DNA of 64,000 nt from Pseudoxanthomonas beigongshangi (GCF_016820515.1 NZ_JADHDV010000015.1:22584-86583), one strand, 5' to 3'; shown: positions 9,563-19,256, counted from the stretch's first letter. A program made the numbers and translations. The notes: generated by a model not told the origin, from the letters alone.

Positions 9563-9589
9563 GACGGATGCGCTTTCCGCTACCTGTCA
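9563..9589 (-). promoter_or_regulatory. Predicted ECF sigma promoter for the TonB receptor
   Basis: Read on the minus strand: TGACAGG (9589-9583), a 16-base spacer, then CGTC (9566-9563). CGTC is a common -10 element of ECF sigma factors, and the site sits between fecR and the receptor it should control. The start of transcription would fall near 9556, giving a leader of about 50 bases. Confidence 0.5.
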
Positions 9590-9596
9590 AAAAAAT

Positions 9597-10583
9597 TTAA
9601 TGCGCGCGGGCCACCACGATGCGTCCGCGTTCCTGGCGAACGTCCGCATCGAACACTTCGGCGATGGCGCGGCTGAATCCCAGCGGATTGTTGGTCGCGA
9701 ACAGGCCGGTGACCTGCATGCGGGCCAGCGCTGGATCCGCGATGACGATGGGCGTGTCGCTGTAGCGCGCGTAGATTGCGACCGCTTCGCCGAGGGTTTC
9801 GCCTTGCAGGGCAATCTTCCCTTCGCGCCAGGCCAGCTCGCGATCCATCTGGCCGGTGCGCAGGGAACTCAGCCGCCAGGCCTGCGGCGTGCCCTGCCGG
9901 AATGCATAGCGGGTGTTCGCGGCCAGCGAAGCGTGCTCGGCGGGCGTGCCGCCGGCCACGTCTACCCGGCCGTCCTGGACCAGGATCTGGGTGGCGTCGC
10001 CATCGAGCTTGCGCACGACGAAGGTCGCCTGCGTGGCATCCAGTTTTCGGCCATCGACTTCGACCCGGGTTGGCGATGTCGCCGTGGTGCCCTCGATCAG
10101 CACCTCGCCGCGCAGGACGCGGATGGTGCGCCGGCCGTCGTCCTGATAAATCCGGATGCGTGTATCGGTATTGAGGGTGACGGTGGCGCCATCGCCCAGC
10201 GGCACGCGGCGCATCTCGCCCTTGGCGGTGGCGTAGGCGGTGGGCATCTGCAGGGTTGCGGCCAGCGTCACGACCAGCAGCAGGGAGGCAGCCATGGCGC
10301 CGCCCCAGCGCATCCAGCGGCGCGAAGGCGGGGCGGGGCGGGACGCCGCGACGGCGGCGGGCTGGAAGTCGTCCGGGTCGTAGTGCGGCCCGAGCGCGCG
10401 CGCGGCTTCGCTGCGCATCCATACGGCGCGCGCACGGATGAAGGCGCCCCGACGGCGCGGATCGCCGGCGAGCCAGTCCTTCAGTTCGTGGCTTTCCACC
10501 GCCGACAGGGGGGCACGGTCCATCCGCGCCACCCATTCCGAGGCGGTCTGGTCAATGTTCTGGCTGGTTTCGCGCTCTTCCAC
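9597..10583 (-). CDS. FecR-family anti-sigma regulator
   Basis: 328 residues from the GTG at 10583, which has AAGAAGG seven bases upstream. Residues 1-80 are the cytoplasmic DUF4880-like domain (ASEWVARMDRAPLSAVESHE, LKDWLAGDPRRRGAFIRA), ending in a conserved W-x-R-rich helix. A membrane segment follows (WGGAMAASLLLVVTLAATL, about 110-130), then the periplasmic FecR domain (GEMRRVPLGDGATVTLNTDT to RVDVAGG) and a C-terminal STN-interacting domain. FecR relays receptor occupancy to its sigma factor. The gene overlaps the sigma gene's end by 32 bases, so both come from one transcript. The receptor it reports on is the next gene. Confidence 0.9.
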   Translation of the reverse strand: MEERETSQNIDQTASEWVARMDRAPLSAVESHELKDWLAGDPRRRGAFIRARAVWMRSEAARALGPHYDPDDFQPAAVAASRPAPPSRRWMRWGGAMAASLLLVVTLAATLQMPTAYATAKGEMRRVPLGDGATVTLNTDTRIRIYQDDGRRTIRVLRGEVLIEGTTATSPTRVEVDGRKLDATQATFVVRKLDGDATQILVQDGRVDVAGGTPAEHASLAANTRYAFRQGTPQAWRLSSLRTGQMDRELAWREGKIALQGETLGEAVAIYARYSDTPIVIADPALARMQVTGLFATNNPLGFSRAIAEVFDADVRQERGRIVVARAH

Positions 10584-11199
10584 TGGCACGCCTTCTTTCC
10601 CGCTCCAATTGACTAGAGGTTTTGGCGGGTGGGTTTCCGCCACTGGCGAACCAGTCTTCCAGCCAGCGGAGTCCCCGGGCGATGTGTTTCTCGACCGTGT
10701 TCTCCGAAAGTCCCATCCGGGAGGCAATCTCCCGCTGGGGGATTTCGCGGATGCGGCGCATCACGAACGCCTCGCGCGTCTGCCCCGGCATGCTCGCGAT
10801 CACCCGCGCCAGCTGGCGCAGGTCGTCGTGCGCGATGGCGCTCTGCTCCGGGGTGGCGGCCTCGTCGGCAAAATCCAGCATGCCCAGATCCTCGACCGCG
10901 TGGATCGGCACGATCCGGGCCCGCCGGATGTTGCGCACCACCAGCGAGTGCGCCACCTGGAACAGATAGGCGCGGGGATTGAGGATGTCGTCCACCCGCT
11001 CGCGCTCGGCCAGCACCGCGTAGCTTTCCTGCACGATGTCCTCGACATCGTAGGTGCTGCGGCGGGACAGCCAGTTCCTCAGCGCCGCCTCGTGCGGCAG
11101 GATGTGGTGCATGAACCAGCGCGTCCGTTCGACATCGTCCAGGGTGCCCTCCGTGCTCCCCGCCGCTTCAGTTCGCTCAGACACCCGGTTCCCCGCCAT
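10552..11199 (-). CDS. ECF RNA polymerase sigma factor, FecI-like
   Basis: 215 residues from the ATG at 11199 (GGAAGG four bases before it; a TTG at 11214 lacks a ribosome site). Region 2 is YDVEDIVQESYAVLAERERV followed by NPRAYLFQVAHSLVVRNIRR, which binds core polymerase and the -10 element. Region 4 is REIPQREIASRMGLSENTVE, a helix-turn-helix for the -35 element. The C-terminal 25 residues are unusually basic and overlap fecR. It should switch on the adjacent TonB receptor operon when the receptor is occupied. Confidence 0.9.
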   Translation of the reverse strand: MAGNRVSERTEAAGSTEGTLDDVERTRWFMHHILPHEAALRNWLSRRSTYDVEDIVQESYAVLAERERVDDILNPRAYLFQVAHSLVVRNIRRARIVPIHAVEDLGMLDFADEAATPEQSAIAHDDLRQLARVIASMPGQTREAFVMRRIREIPQREIASRMGLSENTVEKHIARGLRWLEDWFASGGNPPAKTSSQLERERRRASGRARNQPEH

Positions 11200-11346
11200 C
11201 CGTCCTTCCGGCAAATGAGGAGCGATGCTAGGCGTCGCGCATGACAGTCATGTTGCGGTGGGCGCGGAGTTCGGCGTCGTCTGCCTGCGTGGCCGCACCC
11301 AATCGAGCCAGGGCACTTCGCCGGCGTCGCCGCGCGCCAGGACGCG

Positions 11347-12183
11347 CTAGCCCAGGAACAAGTGCAGACCGCTGGCGTCGTCGCGGCGCTTGAGCGACGC
11401 GTCGCCGGTGCGGGTGCTGGCTTCGTGTTCGCGCAGGGTGGCCAGCAGCGTCGGCAATCCTTGTTCGGCGATCAGCGCCAGCGCCTGTTCCCGACTCATC
11501 AGATTGTAGGTATCCCACACCCGCGACAGCCCGTCGCTGCCCAGCACGATGTGCACGGGCGCGGTCAGTACCTGCTCCTCGATCACCGCGTTGTGCGCGC
11601 TGAGCGGATTCAGGGTCAATGCCGTGCCTCCGGTATTGGCCTGCTGCTGGCGCCTGCGCGCCCACATGCGCTCCAGGGCCGGTAATCCGAAACCGGAATG
11701 GGGTTTCCACTCGTCGTGGCTCTGCGTGGGCAGGACCGCCGGCACCATCGACCGCGGCGATGCGTGCGCGGAATGGATTTCCAGGAAGCAGTCCTCGTAG
11801 CGATGAACCCGCATCCGCAGGGCAGGGCCGGACGGGCTGATTTCGGCCACGACGGCGGCGGCGACCGGCCAGGCGTGGAGCGGCTGCGCCTCGCCACCGG
11901 CGCGGAGGTACTCGTCACGCAGGACTCGCAGTCCTTCTTCCAGCAATGAAGGACTGAACGATTCCAGCGCACCGCGTTCGGCCAGCCATCGCTCCATGCC
12001 GCGCGCGAACCAGCCCGCATCGGTCAGGTCGGGGAAGGTGGTGAAGGGATGTTCCGTCAGCGTGGTCGCGCCGTCGATGGCCCAGGCCAGCACGGCGTCA
12101 CCACGCCGTACGCAGCCGACCACGTCCTCGCCGGGAATGTGTTCGTAGATGCCCTGGCAGACCTGATCGATGTTCACCTGCAT
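11347..12183 (-). CDS. PP2C-family serine/threonine phosphatase-like protein
   Basis: 278 residues from the ATG at 12183 (MQVNIDQVCQGIYEH). The PP2C (PPM) fold is suggested by GEDVVGCVRRGDAVLAWAID followed by GATTL, matching the first metal-binding Asp-Gly motif; by VLGSDGLSRVWDT (the second Asp-Gly); and by KRRDDASGLHLFLG near the end, matching the Asp-Asp-x-Ser motif. No membrane segment or sensor domain is present, so it is a stand-alone cytoplasmic enzyme. It has no obvious partner kinase in the window. The region between it and the sigma gene (11200-11346) contains no gene. Confidence 0.7.
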   Translation of the reverse strand: MQVNIDQVCQGIYEHIPGEDVVGCVRRGDAVLAWAIDGATTLTEHPFTTFPDLTDAGWFARGMERWLAERGALESFSPSLLEEGLRVLRDEYLRAGGEAQPLHAWPVAAAVVAEISPSGPALRMRVHRYEDCFLEIHSAHASPRSMVPAVLPTQSHDEWKPHSGFGLPALERMWARRRQQQANTGGTALTLNPLSAHNAVIEEQVLTAPVHIVLGSDGLSRVWDTYNLMSREQALALIAEQGLPTLLATLREHEASTRTGDASLKRRDDASGLHLFLG

Positions 12184-12596
12184 GTGGCTGTACCTGTCGA
12201 GTGGTGGGGAAGGGACGGCGACGCATCCGGCGTGAAGGCCGTCTTCACGCATGCATCCGGCACCATCGCGATGCTCCGGTTCCGAACCCGCGCCGCGAAC
12301 GACGCAGATGCGCATGTGCATGGCGAGGTTCGCGCGTCGATCATGCATTGCCATCGCGTCGATGGCGTTACGGGGAAGAACCGCGCCACCCGCGAATAGA
12401 TGCTTCGATTTGCGTATCTCGTCACAGGCTACTGTGTTCCGCGCGCCGACGGGCCTGCGCTACATTCGCCAGCCGGGCTCGCACAATCTCTCGCGGGCTC
12501 ACGCTGCGGTGGCCGATGCGATCCCGCGCATACAAATTCCCCCGAACTTGCCGAGCGCGCATGCGGGGGAGCGACTCACGGAACGGAGCACCCTGT

Positions 12597-15500
12597 ATGG
12601 CCCAGATCGAACGCAAGCGGTTGTCGATGGACATTGCCCGGCTGCTGCATGCCAGCCGGTTGCTCGGGGGCTTGGCGCTGCTCGCGCCGGCGCTGGCCGC
12701 CGCCGAATGCGTCACCACCGGCACCACCACGGTCTGCACCACCGCCGCGCCCAATCCCTGGGTTGCCACTGTGGGCGAGGGCAATGTGCCCGCGGCCGAC
12801 AACCGTACCGTCGACGTGCAGGCCGGTGCCCGGATCGCGGTGGGCGACGCCAACGCGATTTCGTTGCGCGACAATGCCAGCATCCACATGGGCACGGATG
12901 CCGTGGTCAGTTCCACGGCGGTCAGCGCCCCGGGCTTGTTCAATGCCGGCGCCAACACTGTCGAGATGCGCACTGGCGGCACCCTGACCATCGATGCGGG
13001 CGGTCAGGTGCTGGCGCTGGGCACGCAGGGCAGTGCCGAGGCGGTCAACTTCCTGGGTACGGGCAACGTCATCCGGAACAGCGGCACCATCCGAGCGACC
13101 AGTGCGATAGCCATCTGGTCACAGAACATGACCGGGTTGAACACGATCACCAATACCGGGACCGGCGTCATCGAGGCGACGGGCACCGTGATTGGCGGGT
13201 CCGGCAGCAGCGCGGTGCATTTCATCAACCACGGCACGATAAACGGCAATCTGGTTCTCGCTGGCGGTGACGACCTGGTCGAAATGCTGGGCGGCACCAT
13301 CAACGGAACCACCAGCCAGGGCGACGGCAACGATGCCCTGATCTTGAACGACGGCCAGATCGGCCCGGTCGACCAGGGAGCCGGCCAGGATCGCATGGAG
13401 GTCAACGGAGGCAGCGTCGCCGGCACGGTCCAGCAGGGCGGCGGCATCGACGACTTCGTGATGACAGGCGGCGAGATCGGCGCGCTCTTCCAGGGCGATG
13501 GCCTGGACACCTTCCGAATGACCGGCGGACGCATCATCGGCGCGTTCGAGGATGGCGACTACGCCGAGATGACCGGCGGACGCATCGGCCGGGTCAACAT
13601 GAAGCTCGACGACAATACCTTCGACATGTCCGGCGGCACCATCGACGGCAACCTGGTGACCGGGTTCGGCCGCGACACCATCCGCCTGTCCGACGGCTAC
13701 ATTGGCGGCAACATCAGCGTCAGCGGCGGCGACGACCGCATCACCGTTACCGGCGGCACCGTGCGTGGCGAAGTCCGCGTGAGCCTGGGCAACGACGTGT
13801 TCGAATGGAATGGCGGTGGCGTGATCCATGGCGCCATCGATCTGGGCGACGGCGATGATGTCGCCAACCTGACCAGCCTGAACCAGGCGCACCTGGGCGC
13901 CACGCCGCTGCTGGACGGCGGCGCCGGCAACGATGCGCTCAATTGGTCGAACGTGACCACCGGCGGCATTTCGCGCTTCCAGAACTGGGAACGGGTGGAT
14001 GCGCTCAACGACACGGAACTGGGTTTCGACAGCGACCTGGTGCTCGGCGACGCCGGCAGCGGTACCGGCACTTTCAACATCGATGCGACCAGCACGGTCT
14101 ATGCCGGCGATGGCACCCATGCCGCGGTGCGCGCGTTCGACGCGGCGCAACTGGCCAATGTCGTCAATGCAGGCCGCATCGACCTGACCAACGGCAATAC
14201 CGGTGACGCCAGCGATACCTTCACCATCGTCGGCAACTATGTCGGCAACAACGGCGTGGTCCACCTGCAGACGGTGCTTGGGGACGACAGTTCCGCCTCC
14301 GATCGACTGATCCTCTCGGGAGGGCAGGCCAGCGGCAGCACCGGCCTGGACATCATCAATTTTGGCGGTCCGGGTGCCCAGACGGCGCTGGACGGCATCA
14401 TGGTGGTGCAGTCGATCGAGGGCGCGACGTCAACGAGCAGTGCCTTCGCGCTGACCGGACCCGTGGCGGCAGGCGCATTCGAGTACTACCTGTTCAAGGG
14501 CGGCGCCAGCGACGGCAGCAGCGAGAACTGGTACCTGCGTTCCACCCTGCTCAGCGGTATCGATTCCACGCCGGCGCCCGCACCGGATCCGACCGAACCC
14601 GCGCCGCCGGAACCGCCACCGCCTCCGCCTCCGGAGCCGCCGGCGCAACCCCCGCCGGAATTGCCGCCGCCACCGCCACCGCCGCCGCCGCAACTGCCGG
14701 GGGATCCGGACATCCCCGATCCCGATCCGGAAGCACCCACGCCGGAGCCCCCGGCGCCGCCGCCGGAACCACCGCCGGTCCAGCCGCCTTCACCTCCGCC
14801 ACCGGAACCCCCGGTGCCGCGGAATCCGGCGCCGCTGCCCGGCGGAGACCGCACGCCGCCAACGCCCGGGGCCACCGAAGCCGAAGGCGAAGTGATCCCG
14901 CTGTATCGCGTGGAAACGCCTACCTACGCGGTGGTGCCGCCACTGTTGCGCCAGGTCTCGCTGGCCAGCCTGGGGACCTTCCACGAGCGCCAGGGCGAAC
15001 AGGCGTTGCTGGGCAACGACGGCACCTTCCGCGCCGCCTGGGGCAGGGTGATCGGACAGAACACCGAGCAGAGCTGGCGCGGAACCGTCTCGCCCACCTT
15101 CGACGGTTCCATCACCGGCGTGCAGGCGGGCGTGGACATCCATGCCTGGGAGAACACCGAGGCCGGGCGCCGCGACCATCTGGGCCTGTTCCTCGGTCGG
15201 ACCCGCGCCGACGGCGACGTGCGCGGTTTCGCCATCGGCTGGAACAACCTCACCGTGGGCAAGAACAAGCTCGACGAGGACCACCTGGGCCTGTACTGGA
15301 CGCGCATCGGCGAACGCGGCGGCTATCTGGACGCGGTGCTGATGGCCAGCCGCTATGACGGCGATGCACGTTCGACCCGGGGCCAGGGCATCGAACTGGA
15401 CGGCGACGGCCTGACCGCTTCGCTGGAGATCGGCGCGCCTGTGCGCTGGCGCGAAGGCTCGCGCTGGTCGCTGGAACCCCAGGCCCAAATCATCTGGCAA

Positions 15501-15866
15501 CGCACGGATCTGGACGATCAGCGCGACCGCTTCGCCCGAGTGGCGTTCGACATGGACAGTGCGCTGACCGGACGCGTCGGCCTGCGCCTGGCCGCGGATT
15601 TCCCGACCGCGCACGGCTTGTGGCAGCCCTACCTGAAGCTCAACTACTGGCACACCTTCGAAGGCCGCGACGTGATGCGGATGGATACCGATGCCGTCGT
15701 TACCCGACAGATGGCCAATGCGGTGGAATTCGGCGGCGGGGTAGTGGCCAAGTTCAGCGATCGCTTCAGCCTGTACTTCACCGCAGACTACACCAGCGAT
15801 ACCGGCGACGAAGGTCTGGATCGCGAAACGGTGGAAGGCAATCTGGGCATGCGCTTCAACTGGTGA
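12597..15866 (+). CDS. Autotransporter with repetitive beta-helix passenger
   Basis: 1089 residues from the ATG at 12597, with GGAG eight bases upstream; the open frame extends further 5' but without a ribosome site or homologous-looking sequence. A signal peptide ends near ALAAAE. The passenger (about 40-630) is built of short coils; between about 230 and 430 a unit of some 20 residues recurs with the form x-x-M-T-G-G-x-I-x-G-x-x-x-x-G-x-G-x-D (examples: DFVMTGGEIGALFQGDG and TFRMTGGRIIGAFEDGD). A Pro/Glu-rich linker of about 100 residues (655-760) leads to a beta-barrel domain of about 300 residues ending LGMRFNW. Such proteins pass their own passenger to the cell surface (type Va secretion). 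The role of this passenger is unknown. Confidence 0.9.
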   Translation: MAQIERKRLSMDIARLLHASRLLGGLALLAPALAAAECVTTGTTTVCTTAAPNPWVATVGEGNVPAADNRTVDVQAGARIAVGDANAISLRDNASIHMGTDAVVSSTAVSAPGLFNAGANTVEMRTGGTLTIDAGGQVLALGTQGSAEAVNFLGTGNVIRNSGTIRATSAIAIWSQNMTGLNTITNTGTGVIEATGTVIGGSGSSAVHFINHGTINGNLVLAGGDDLVEMLGGTINGTTSQGDGNDALILNDGQIGPVDQGAGQDRMEVNGGSVAGTVQQGGGIDDFVMTGGEIGALFQGDGLDTFRMTGGRIIGAFEDGDYAEMTGGRIGRVNMKLDDNTFDMSGGTIDGNLVTGFGRDTIRLSDGYIGGNISVSGGDDRITVTGGTVRGEVRVSLGNDVFEWNGGGVIHGAIDLGDGDDVANLTSLNQAHLGATPLLDGGAGNDALNWSNVTTGGISRFQNWERVDALNDTELGFDSDLVLGDAGSGTGTFNIDATSTVYAGDGTHAAVRAFDAAQLANVVNAGRIDLTNGNTGDASDTFTIVGNYVGNNGVVHLQTVLGDDSSASDRLILSGGQASGSTGLDIINFGGPGAQTALDGIMVVQSIEGATSTSSAFALTGPVAAGAFEYYLFKGGASDGSSENWYLRSTLLSGIDSTPAPAPDPTEPAPPEPPPPPPPEPPAQPPPELPPPPPPPPPQLPGDPDIPDPDPEAPTPEPPAPPPEPPPVQPPSPPPPEPPVPRNPAPLPGGDRTPPTPGATEAEGEVIPLYRVETPTYAVVPPLLRQVSLASLGTFHERQGEQALLGNDGTFRAAWGRVIGQNTEQSWRGTVSPTFDGSITGVQAGVDIHAWENTEAGRRDHLGLFLGRTRADGDVRGFAIGWNNLTVGKNKLDEDHLGLYWTRIGERGGYLDAVLMASRYDGDARSTRGQGIELDGDGLTASLEIGAPVRWREGSRWSLEPQAQIIWQRTDLDDQRDRFARVAFDMDSALTGRVGLRLAADFPTAHGLWQPYLKLNYWHTFEGRDVMRMDTDAVVTRQMANAVEFGGGVVAKFSDRFSLYFTADYTSDTGDEGLDRETVEGNLGMRFNW

Positions 15867-15873
15867 CCGCAGG

Positions 15874-15905
15874 AAGGCGCGGGGCATCCCTATGACCCGC
15901 GCCTT
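15874..15905. terminator. Bidirectional terminator hairpin
   Basis: Perfect 10-bp stem, AAGGCGCGGG and CCCGCGCCTT, with a 12-base loop, 8 bases after the autotransporter stop and before the stop of the converging copZ-like gene. No strong T-run. Confidence 0.6.
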
Positions 15906-15950
15906 TCACGCCACGTCGCCGCGATCACGGGTGTGGTCCGGACGGATCGG

Positions 15951-16211
15951 TCAGGCGGCCTTGCAACTGCCGCAGCACTGGCTGCCGGATTCGGCCGGCG
16001 CCGCGGCGACCGCTTCGTCCGTCGCGACGACGTCATAACCTTGCGCGGCCAATGCCTGGGTCGCTTCCGCCGCGCGGATGTCGCCCCGGACCAGGACGGT
16101 CTTGCCCGGAAGATCCACGGAAACGGACGCATTGGCGTCCAGCGCCTGCAGCGCGTAAGTGACCGTGCGTACGCAGTGGCCACAGGTCATGCCTTCGACA
16201 ATGAGTTTCAT
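15951..16211 (-). CDS. copZ: CopZ-like heavy-metal-associated (HMA) copper chaperone
   Basis: 86 residues, one ferredoxin-like HMA domain. The metal motif GMTCGHC (residues 7-13) binds Cu(I) through two cysteines. GAGG lies four bases before the ATG. CopZ proteins carry Cu(I) in the cytosol to CopA or to a sensor. This one has an additional C-terminal tail with three cysteines ([10 protein letters not shown]), not part of the usual domain and able in principle to bind another metal ion. It diverges from copA, and a CueR-type box faces it. Confidence 0.85.
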   Translation of the reverse strand: MKLIVEGMTCGHCVRTVTYALQALDANASVSVDLPGKTVLVRGDIRAAEATQALAAQGYDVVATDEAVAAAPAESGSQCCGSCKAA

Positions 16212-16258
16212 GATGCCTCGGAGAGGATGACCGGCCCATCGCCGGCACGCACACGTTC

Positions 16259-16283
16259 GGGCTTGCCCCTGTGGGAAGGTCAA
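16259..16283 (-). promoter_or_regulatory. CueR-type box and promoter of the copZ-like gene
   Basis: On the minus strand TTGACCTTCCCAC matches the start of the classical CueR copA operator; the dyad CTTCCC/GGGGCAAG follows the -35, and a 19-base spacer typical of MerR-controlled promoters would put the -10 near 16253-16258. Confidence 0.65.
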
Positions 16284-16308
16284 TCCCGGGGCGGGAAATG
16301 GTGGTGGT

Positions 16309-16333
16309 TTGACCTTCCCATCGTGGGAAGCCG
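16309..16333 (+). promoter_or_regulatory. CueR-type box and promoter of copA
   Basis: TTGACC, then the dyad CTTCCC-ATCGT-GGGAAG, with a 19-base spacer to a weak -10 (16334-16339). The element matches the CueR operator of the copA promoter in enterobacteria, and the regulator gene is in the same operon. The two boxes share the same GACCTTCCC core in opposite orientation. Confidence 0.75.
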
Positions 16334-16367
16334 CATCGTGCCGGCAACCCCACCGATGGATGCCGTC

Positions 16368-18788
16368 ATGAACTCCTCCCTGTCCCACGCCGCCGCCGCC
16401 ATCCAGGACCGGTTCCGTTTCGGCGTATCCGGCATGACCTGCGCGTCCTGTGTCGGCCGCGTCGAACGCAGCCTGCGCGAGGTCCCGGGCGTGGCCGACG
16501 TGGCGGTGAATCTTGCCACCGAAACCGTCGAAGTCCACGCCGCGCGACCGCTGCCGTTGCAGGCGCTGGACGCGGCCGTGCGCGACGCCGGCTATGAAAT
16601 GGCCACCCGCGAGATCGAACTGGCGCTGCAGGGCATGACCTGCGCGTCCTGTGTCTCGCGCATCGAACGCGCCCTGGTCGCCGTGCCGGGCGTGGTCGAA
16701 GCCAGCGTCAATCTCGCCACCGAACAGGCACGCGTGCGGGTCACTTCCCAGGCGGCCGAAGCCGATCTGGTGGCGGCAGTGGCGGCGGCCGGCTACGGCG
16801 CCACGCCGCATGCCGCGGCACGGTCCGGCACGGATGCCGCGCAGGTCGCGGCTTCCCGCGAAGCCCGGCACCTGTGGTTCGCCGCGTTGCTGTCGCTACC
16901 GCTGGTGCTGCCGATGCTGGGCCTGTTGTGGGGCGAACACTGGATGCTGCCGGGCTGGGTGCAGTTCGCATTGGCGACGCCGGTGCAGTTCTGGCTGGGC
17001 GCGCGCTTCTACAAGGCCGGCTGGAAAGCGCTCAAGGCGCGTACCGGCAACATGGATCTGCTGGTCGCGCTGGGAACCAGCGCCGGCTACGGCCTGAGCG
17101 TGTACCACCTGCTGGCGGGCACCTCGTCGCATGCCGCGCAACCGCTGTACTTCGAGGCATCTGCCGTCATCATCACCCTGATCCTGATGGGCAAGTGGCT
17201 GGAAGCACGCGCCAAGCGCCAGACCACCGAAGCCATCCGCGCGTTGCAGGCATTGCGTCCGGCCACCGCGCGGGTGCGCCAGGCCCATGGCGACGTGGAA
17301 CTGCCCATCGATCAGGTTCGCGTGGGCGACGTGGTGCTCGTGCGTCCGGGCGAACAGATTCCGGTGGACGGAGAACTGCTCGAAGGCCGCACCCATGCCG
17401 ATGAGTCGATGATCACCGGCGAGTCGCTGCCGGTGGCCAAGAACCCGGGCGATCGCGTGACCGGCGGCGCGGTGAACGGGGAAGGCAACATCGCGATCAC
17501 CACCGTGGCGGTGGGCGCGGAAAGCGCGCTGGCCCGCATCATCCGCCTGGTCGAGGACGCGCAGGCCCGCAAGGCGCCCATCCAGCGGATCGTGGATCGG
17601 GTGAGCGCGGTGTTCGTTCCGGTGGTGATCGGCATCGCCCTGCTGACCCTGGTGGCCTGGGGTGTATTCACCGGCGACTGGAACCAGGCCATCCTCAACG
17701 CGGTTGCCGTCCTGGTCATCGCCTGTCCCTGTGCGCTGGGCCTGGCCACGCCCACCGCGATCATGGCCGGCACCGGCGTGGCGGCGCGCGCGGGCATCCT
17801 GTTCAAGGACGCCGAGGCGCTGGAGACGGCCCGCAAGGTCACCATCGTCGCGTTCGACAAGACCGGTACGCTGACGCAGGGGCGGCCGCTGCTGGCCGAA
17901 GTACTGCCCACCGAGGGCAGCGCTTCGGATCTGCTCGCGCTGGCCGCCGCGCTGCAGGCCGGCAGCGAACACCCGCTCGCCAAGGCGGTACTGGCCGCCG
18001 CGGCCTCCGGCCCGGCGCCGCAGCTGGCGGTCGATGTGCAGGCGCTGCCGGGGCGTGGTCTTTCCGGTGAGGTGCAGGGACGCCGGCTGTGGCTGGGCAG
18101 TGCGCAACTGATGCGTGAACTGGAGGTCGATGTTTCCACGCAGGCCGTGCAGGCCGATTCATTGGGCAATTCAGGGCATACGGTGTCCTGGCTGGCGGAA
18201 GCGCGGGACGGAACGATCCGGTTGCGTGGCCTGTTGGCATTCCGCGACGAGCCCCGGGAAAGCGCGGCCGACGCGATCGCGCGGCTGCATGCGATGGGGC
18301 TGCGCACGGTGATGATCTCCGGTGACAACGCCGGCGCCGCCGGGGCGGTGGCGGCGACCCTGGGCATCGACGAAGTGCGCGCGAACGTGCTGCCCGACGG
18401 CAAGGCCGAGGTGATCCAGCAATTGCAGCAGGCCGGCACCGTGGCCATGGTCGGCGACGGCATCAACGATGCGCCCGCGCTCGCGGCGGCATCGGTGGGA
18501 CTGGCGATGGGCTCGGGCACCGACGTGGCGATGCACGCCGCGGGCGTGACCCTGATGCGTCCGGATCCGCGGCTGGTCGCCGCGGCCATGGATGTTTCCC
18601 GCCGCACCACCCGCAAGATCCACCAGAACCTGTTCTGGGCATTCGCCTACAACGTCGTCGGCATTCCGCTGGCGGCCCTGGGCCTGCTCAATCCGGTGCT
18701 GGCCGGCGCGGCCATGGCGCTGTCCTCGGTGAGCGTGCTCGCCAATACCTTGCTTTTGCGCCGTTGGCGACCCACCTTGGACGCCTAG
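16368..18788 (+). CDS. copA: CopA, Cu(I)-exporting P1B-type ATPase
   Basis: About 806 residues from the ATG at 16368 (ATG at 16356 possible). Two N-terminal HMA domains each carry GMTCASC. The transport core has the Cu(I)-site CPC in [13 protein letters not shown], the phosphorylation motif DKTGT, the TGES phosphatase loop ([15 protein letters not shown]), the HP motif (GSEHPLAK), and the hinge [11 protein letters not shown]. The final transmembrane pair includes [16 protein letters not shown] with the copper-binding Asn-Tyr and later Met-Ser positions. It pumps Cu(I) to the periplasm using ATP. The promoter has a CueR box and the cueR gene follows 12 bases downstream. Confidence 0.97.
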   Translation: MNSSLSHAAAAIQDRFRFGVSGMTCASCVGRVERSLREVPGVADVAVNLATETVEVHAARPLPLQALDAAVRDAGYEMATREIELALQGMTCASCVSRIERALVAVPGVVEASVNLATEQARVRVTSQAAEADLVAAVAAAGYGATPHAAARSGTDAAQVAASREARHLWFAALLSLPLVLPMLGLLWGEHWMLPGWVQFALATPVQFWLGARFYKAGWKALKARTGNMDLLVALGTSAGYGLSVYHLLAGTSSHAAQPLYFEASAVIITLILMGKWLEARAKRQTTEAIRALQALRPATARVRQAHGDVELPIDQVRVGDVVLVRPGEQIPVDGELLEGRTHADESMITGESLPVAKNPGDRVTGGAVNGEGNIAITTVAVGAESALARIIRLVEDAQARKAPIQRIVDRVSAVFVPVVIGIALLTLVAWGVFTGDWNQAILNAVAVLVIACPCALGLATPTAIMAGTGVAARAGILFKDAEALETARKVTIVAFDKTGTLTQGRPLLAEVLPTEGSASDLLALAAALQAGSEHPLAKAVLAAAASGPAPQLAVDVQALPGRGLSGEVQGRRLWLGSAQLMRELEVDVSTQAVQADSLGNSGHTVSWLAEARDGTIRLRGLLAFRDEPRESAADAIARLHAMGLRTVMISGDNAGAAGAVAATLGIDEVRANVLPDGKAEVIQQLQQAGTVAMVGDGINDAPALAAASVGLAMGSGTDVAMHAAGVTLMRPDPRLVAAAMDVSRRTTRKIHQNLFWAFAYNVVGIPLAALGLLNPVLAGAAMALSSVSVLANTLLLRRWRPTLDA

Positions 18789-18800
18789 GAGATTTCCGCA

Positions 18801-19256
18801 ATGTCCAGACGAACCCAGGCACCACGCCCCGAACTGGCCGACGCCCGCCGGCAGGGCCTGCACAACATCGGCGAGGCGGCGGCCATCAGCGGCGTGAGCG
18901 CCAAGATGATCCGGCACTATGAAAGCATCGGCCTGCTGTCGCCGGCCGAACGCACCTTCGCCGGCTATCGCATCTACTCGGACAACGACCTCCACCGCCT
19001 GCGCTTCATCAAGCGCGCCCGCGTGCTTGGTTTTCCGATCAAGCAGATCGAGGTGCTGCTGGGACTGTGGGACAACCGCGAGCGCGCCAGTTCGGAGGTC
19101 AAGGAACTGGCACGCGCACACGCGGATGAACTGGGCAGGAAGATCCGGGAAATGCAGGCCATGCAGCAGACCCTGCTGGATCTGGCCCGGCGTTGCCACG
19201 GCGACGATCGGCCGGACTGTCCGATCCTGGAAGATCTGGCGACGCTCGAACGCTAG
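18801..19256 (+). CDS. cueR: CueR, MerR-family Cu(I) sensor
   Basis: 151 residues; AGGAG lies nine bases before the ATG. The MerR helix-turn-helix begins at about residue 21 (LHNIGEAAAISGVSAKMIRH, YESIGLL, GYRIYSDNDLHRLRFI), followed by a dimerising coiled coil. The metal loop near the end has two cysteines eight residues apart (RCHGDDRPDCPIL), as in CueR, which tells Cu(I)/Ag(I) sensors from Zn or Hg ones. It should activate copA and the copZ-like gene at the two boxes in 16259-16333. The N-terminus has about 18 extra residues compared with enterobacterial CueR. Confidence 0.95.
   Translation: MSRRTQAPRPELADARRQGLHNIGEAAAISGVSAKMIRHYESIGLLSPAERTFAGYRIYSDNDLHRLRFIKRARVLGFPIKQIEVLLGLWDNRERASSEVKELARAHADELGRKIREMQAMQQTLLDLARRCHGDDRPDCPILEDLATLER

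Noticed and set aside
12201..12596. Upstream extension of the autotransporter frame
   Set aside because: No ribosome site, non-protein-like composition, and a good start with signal peptide lies at 12597.
15933..16367. Upstream extension of the copA frame
   Set aside because: It crosses the copZ-like gene and both CueR boxes.
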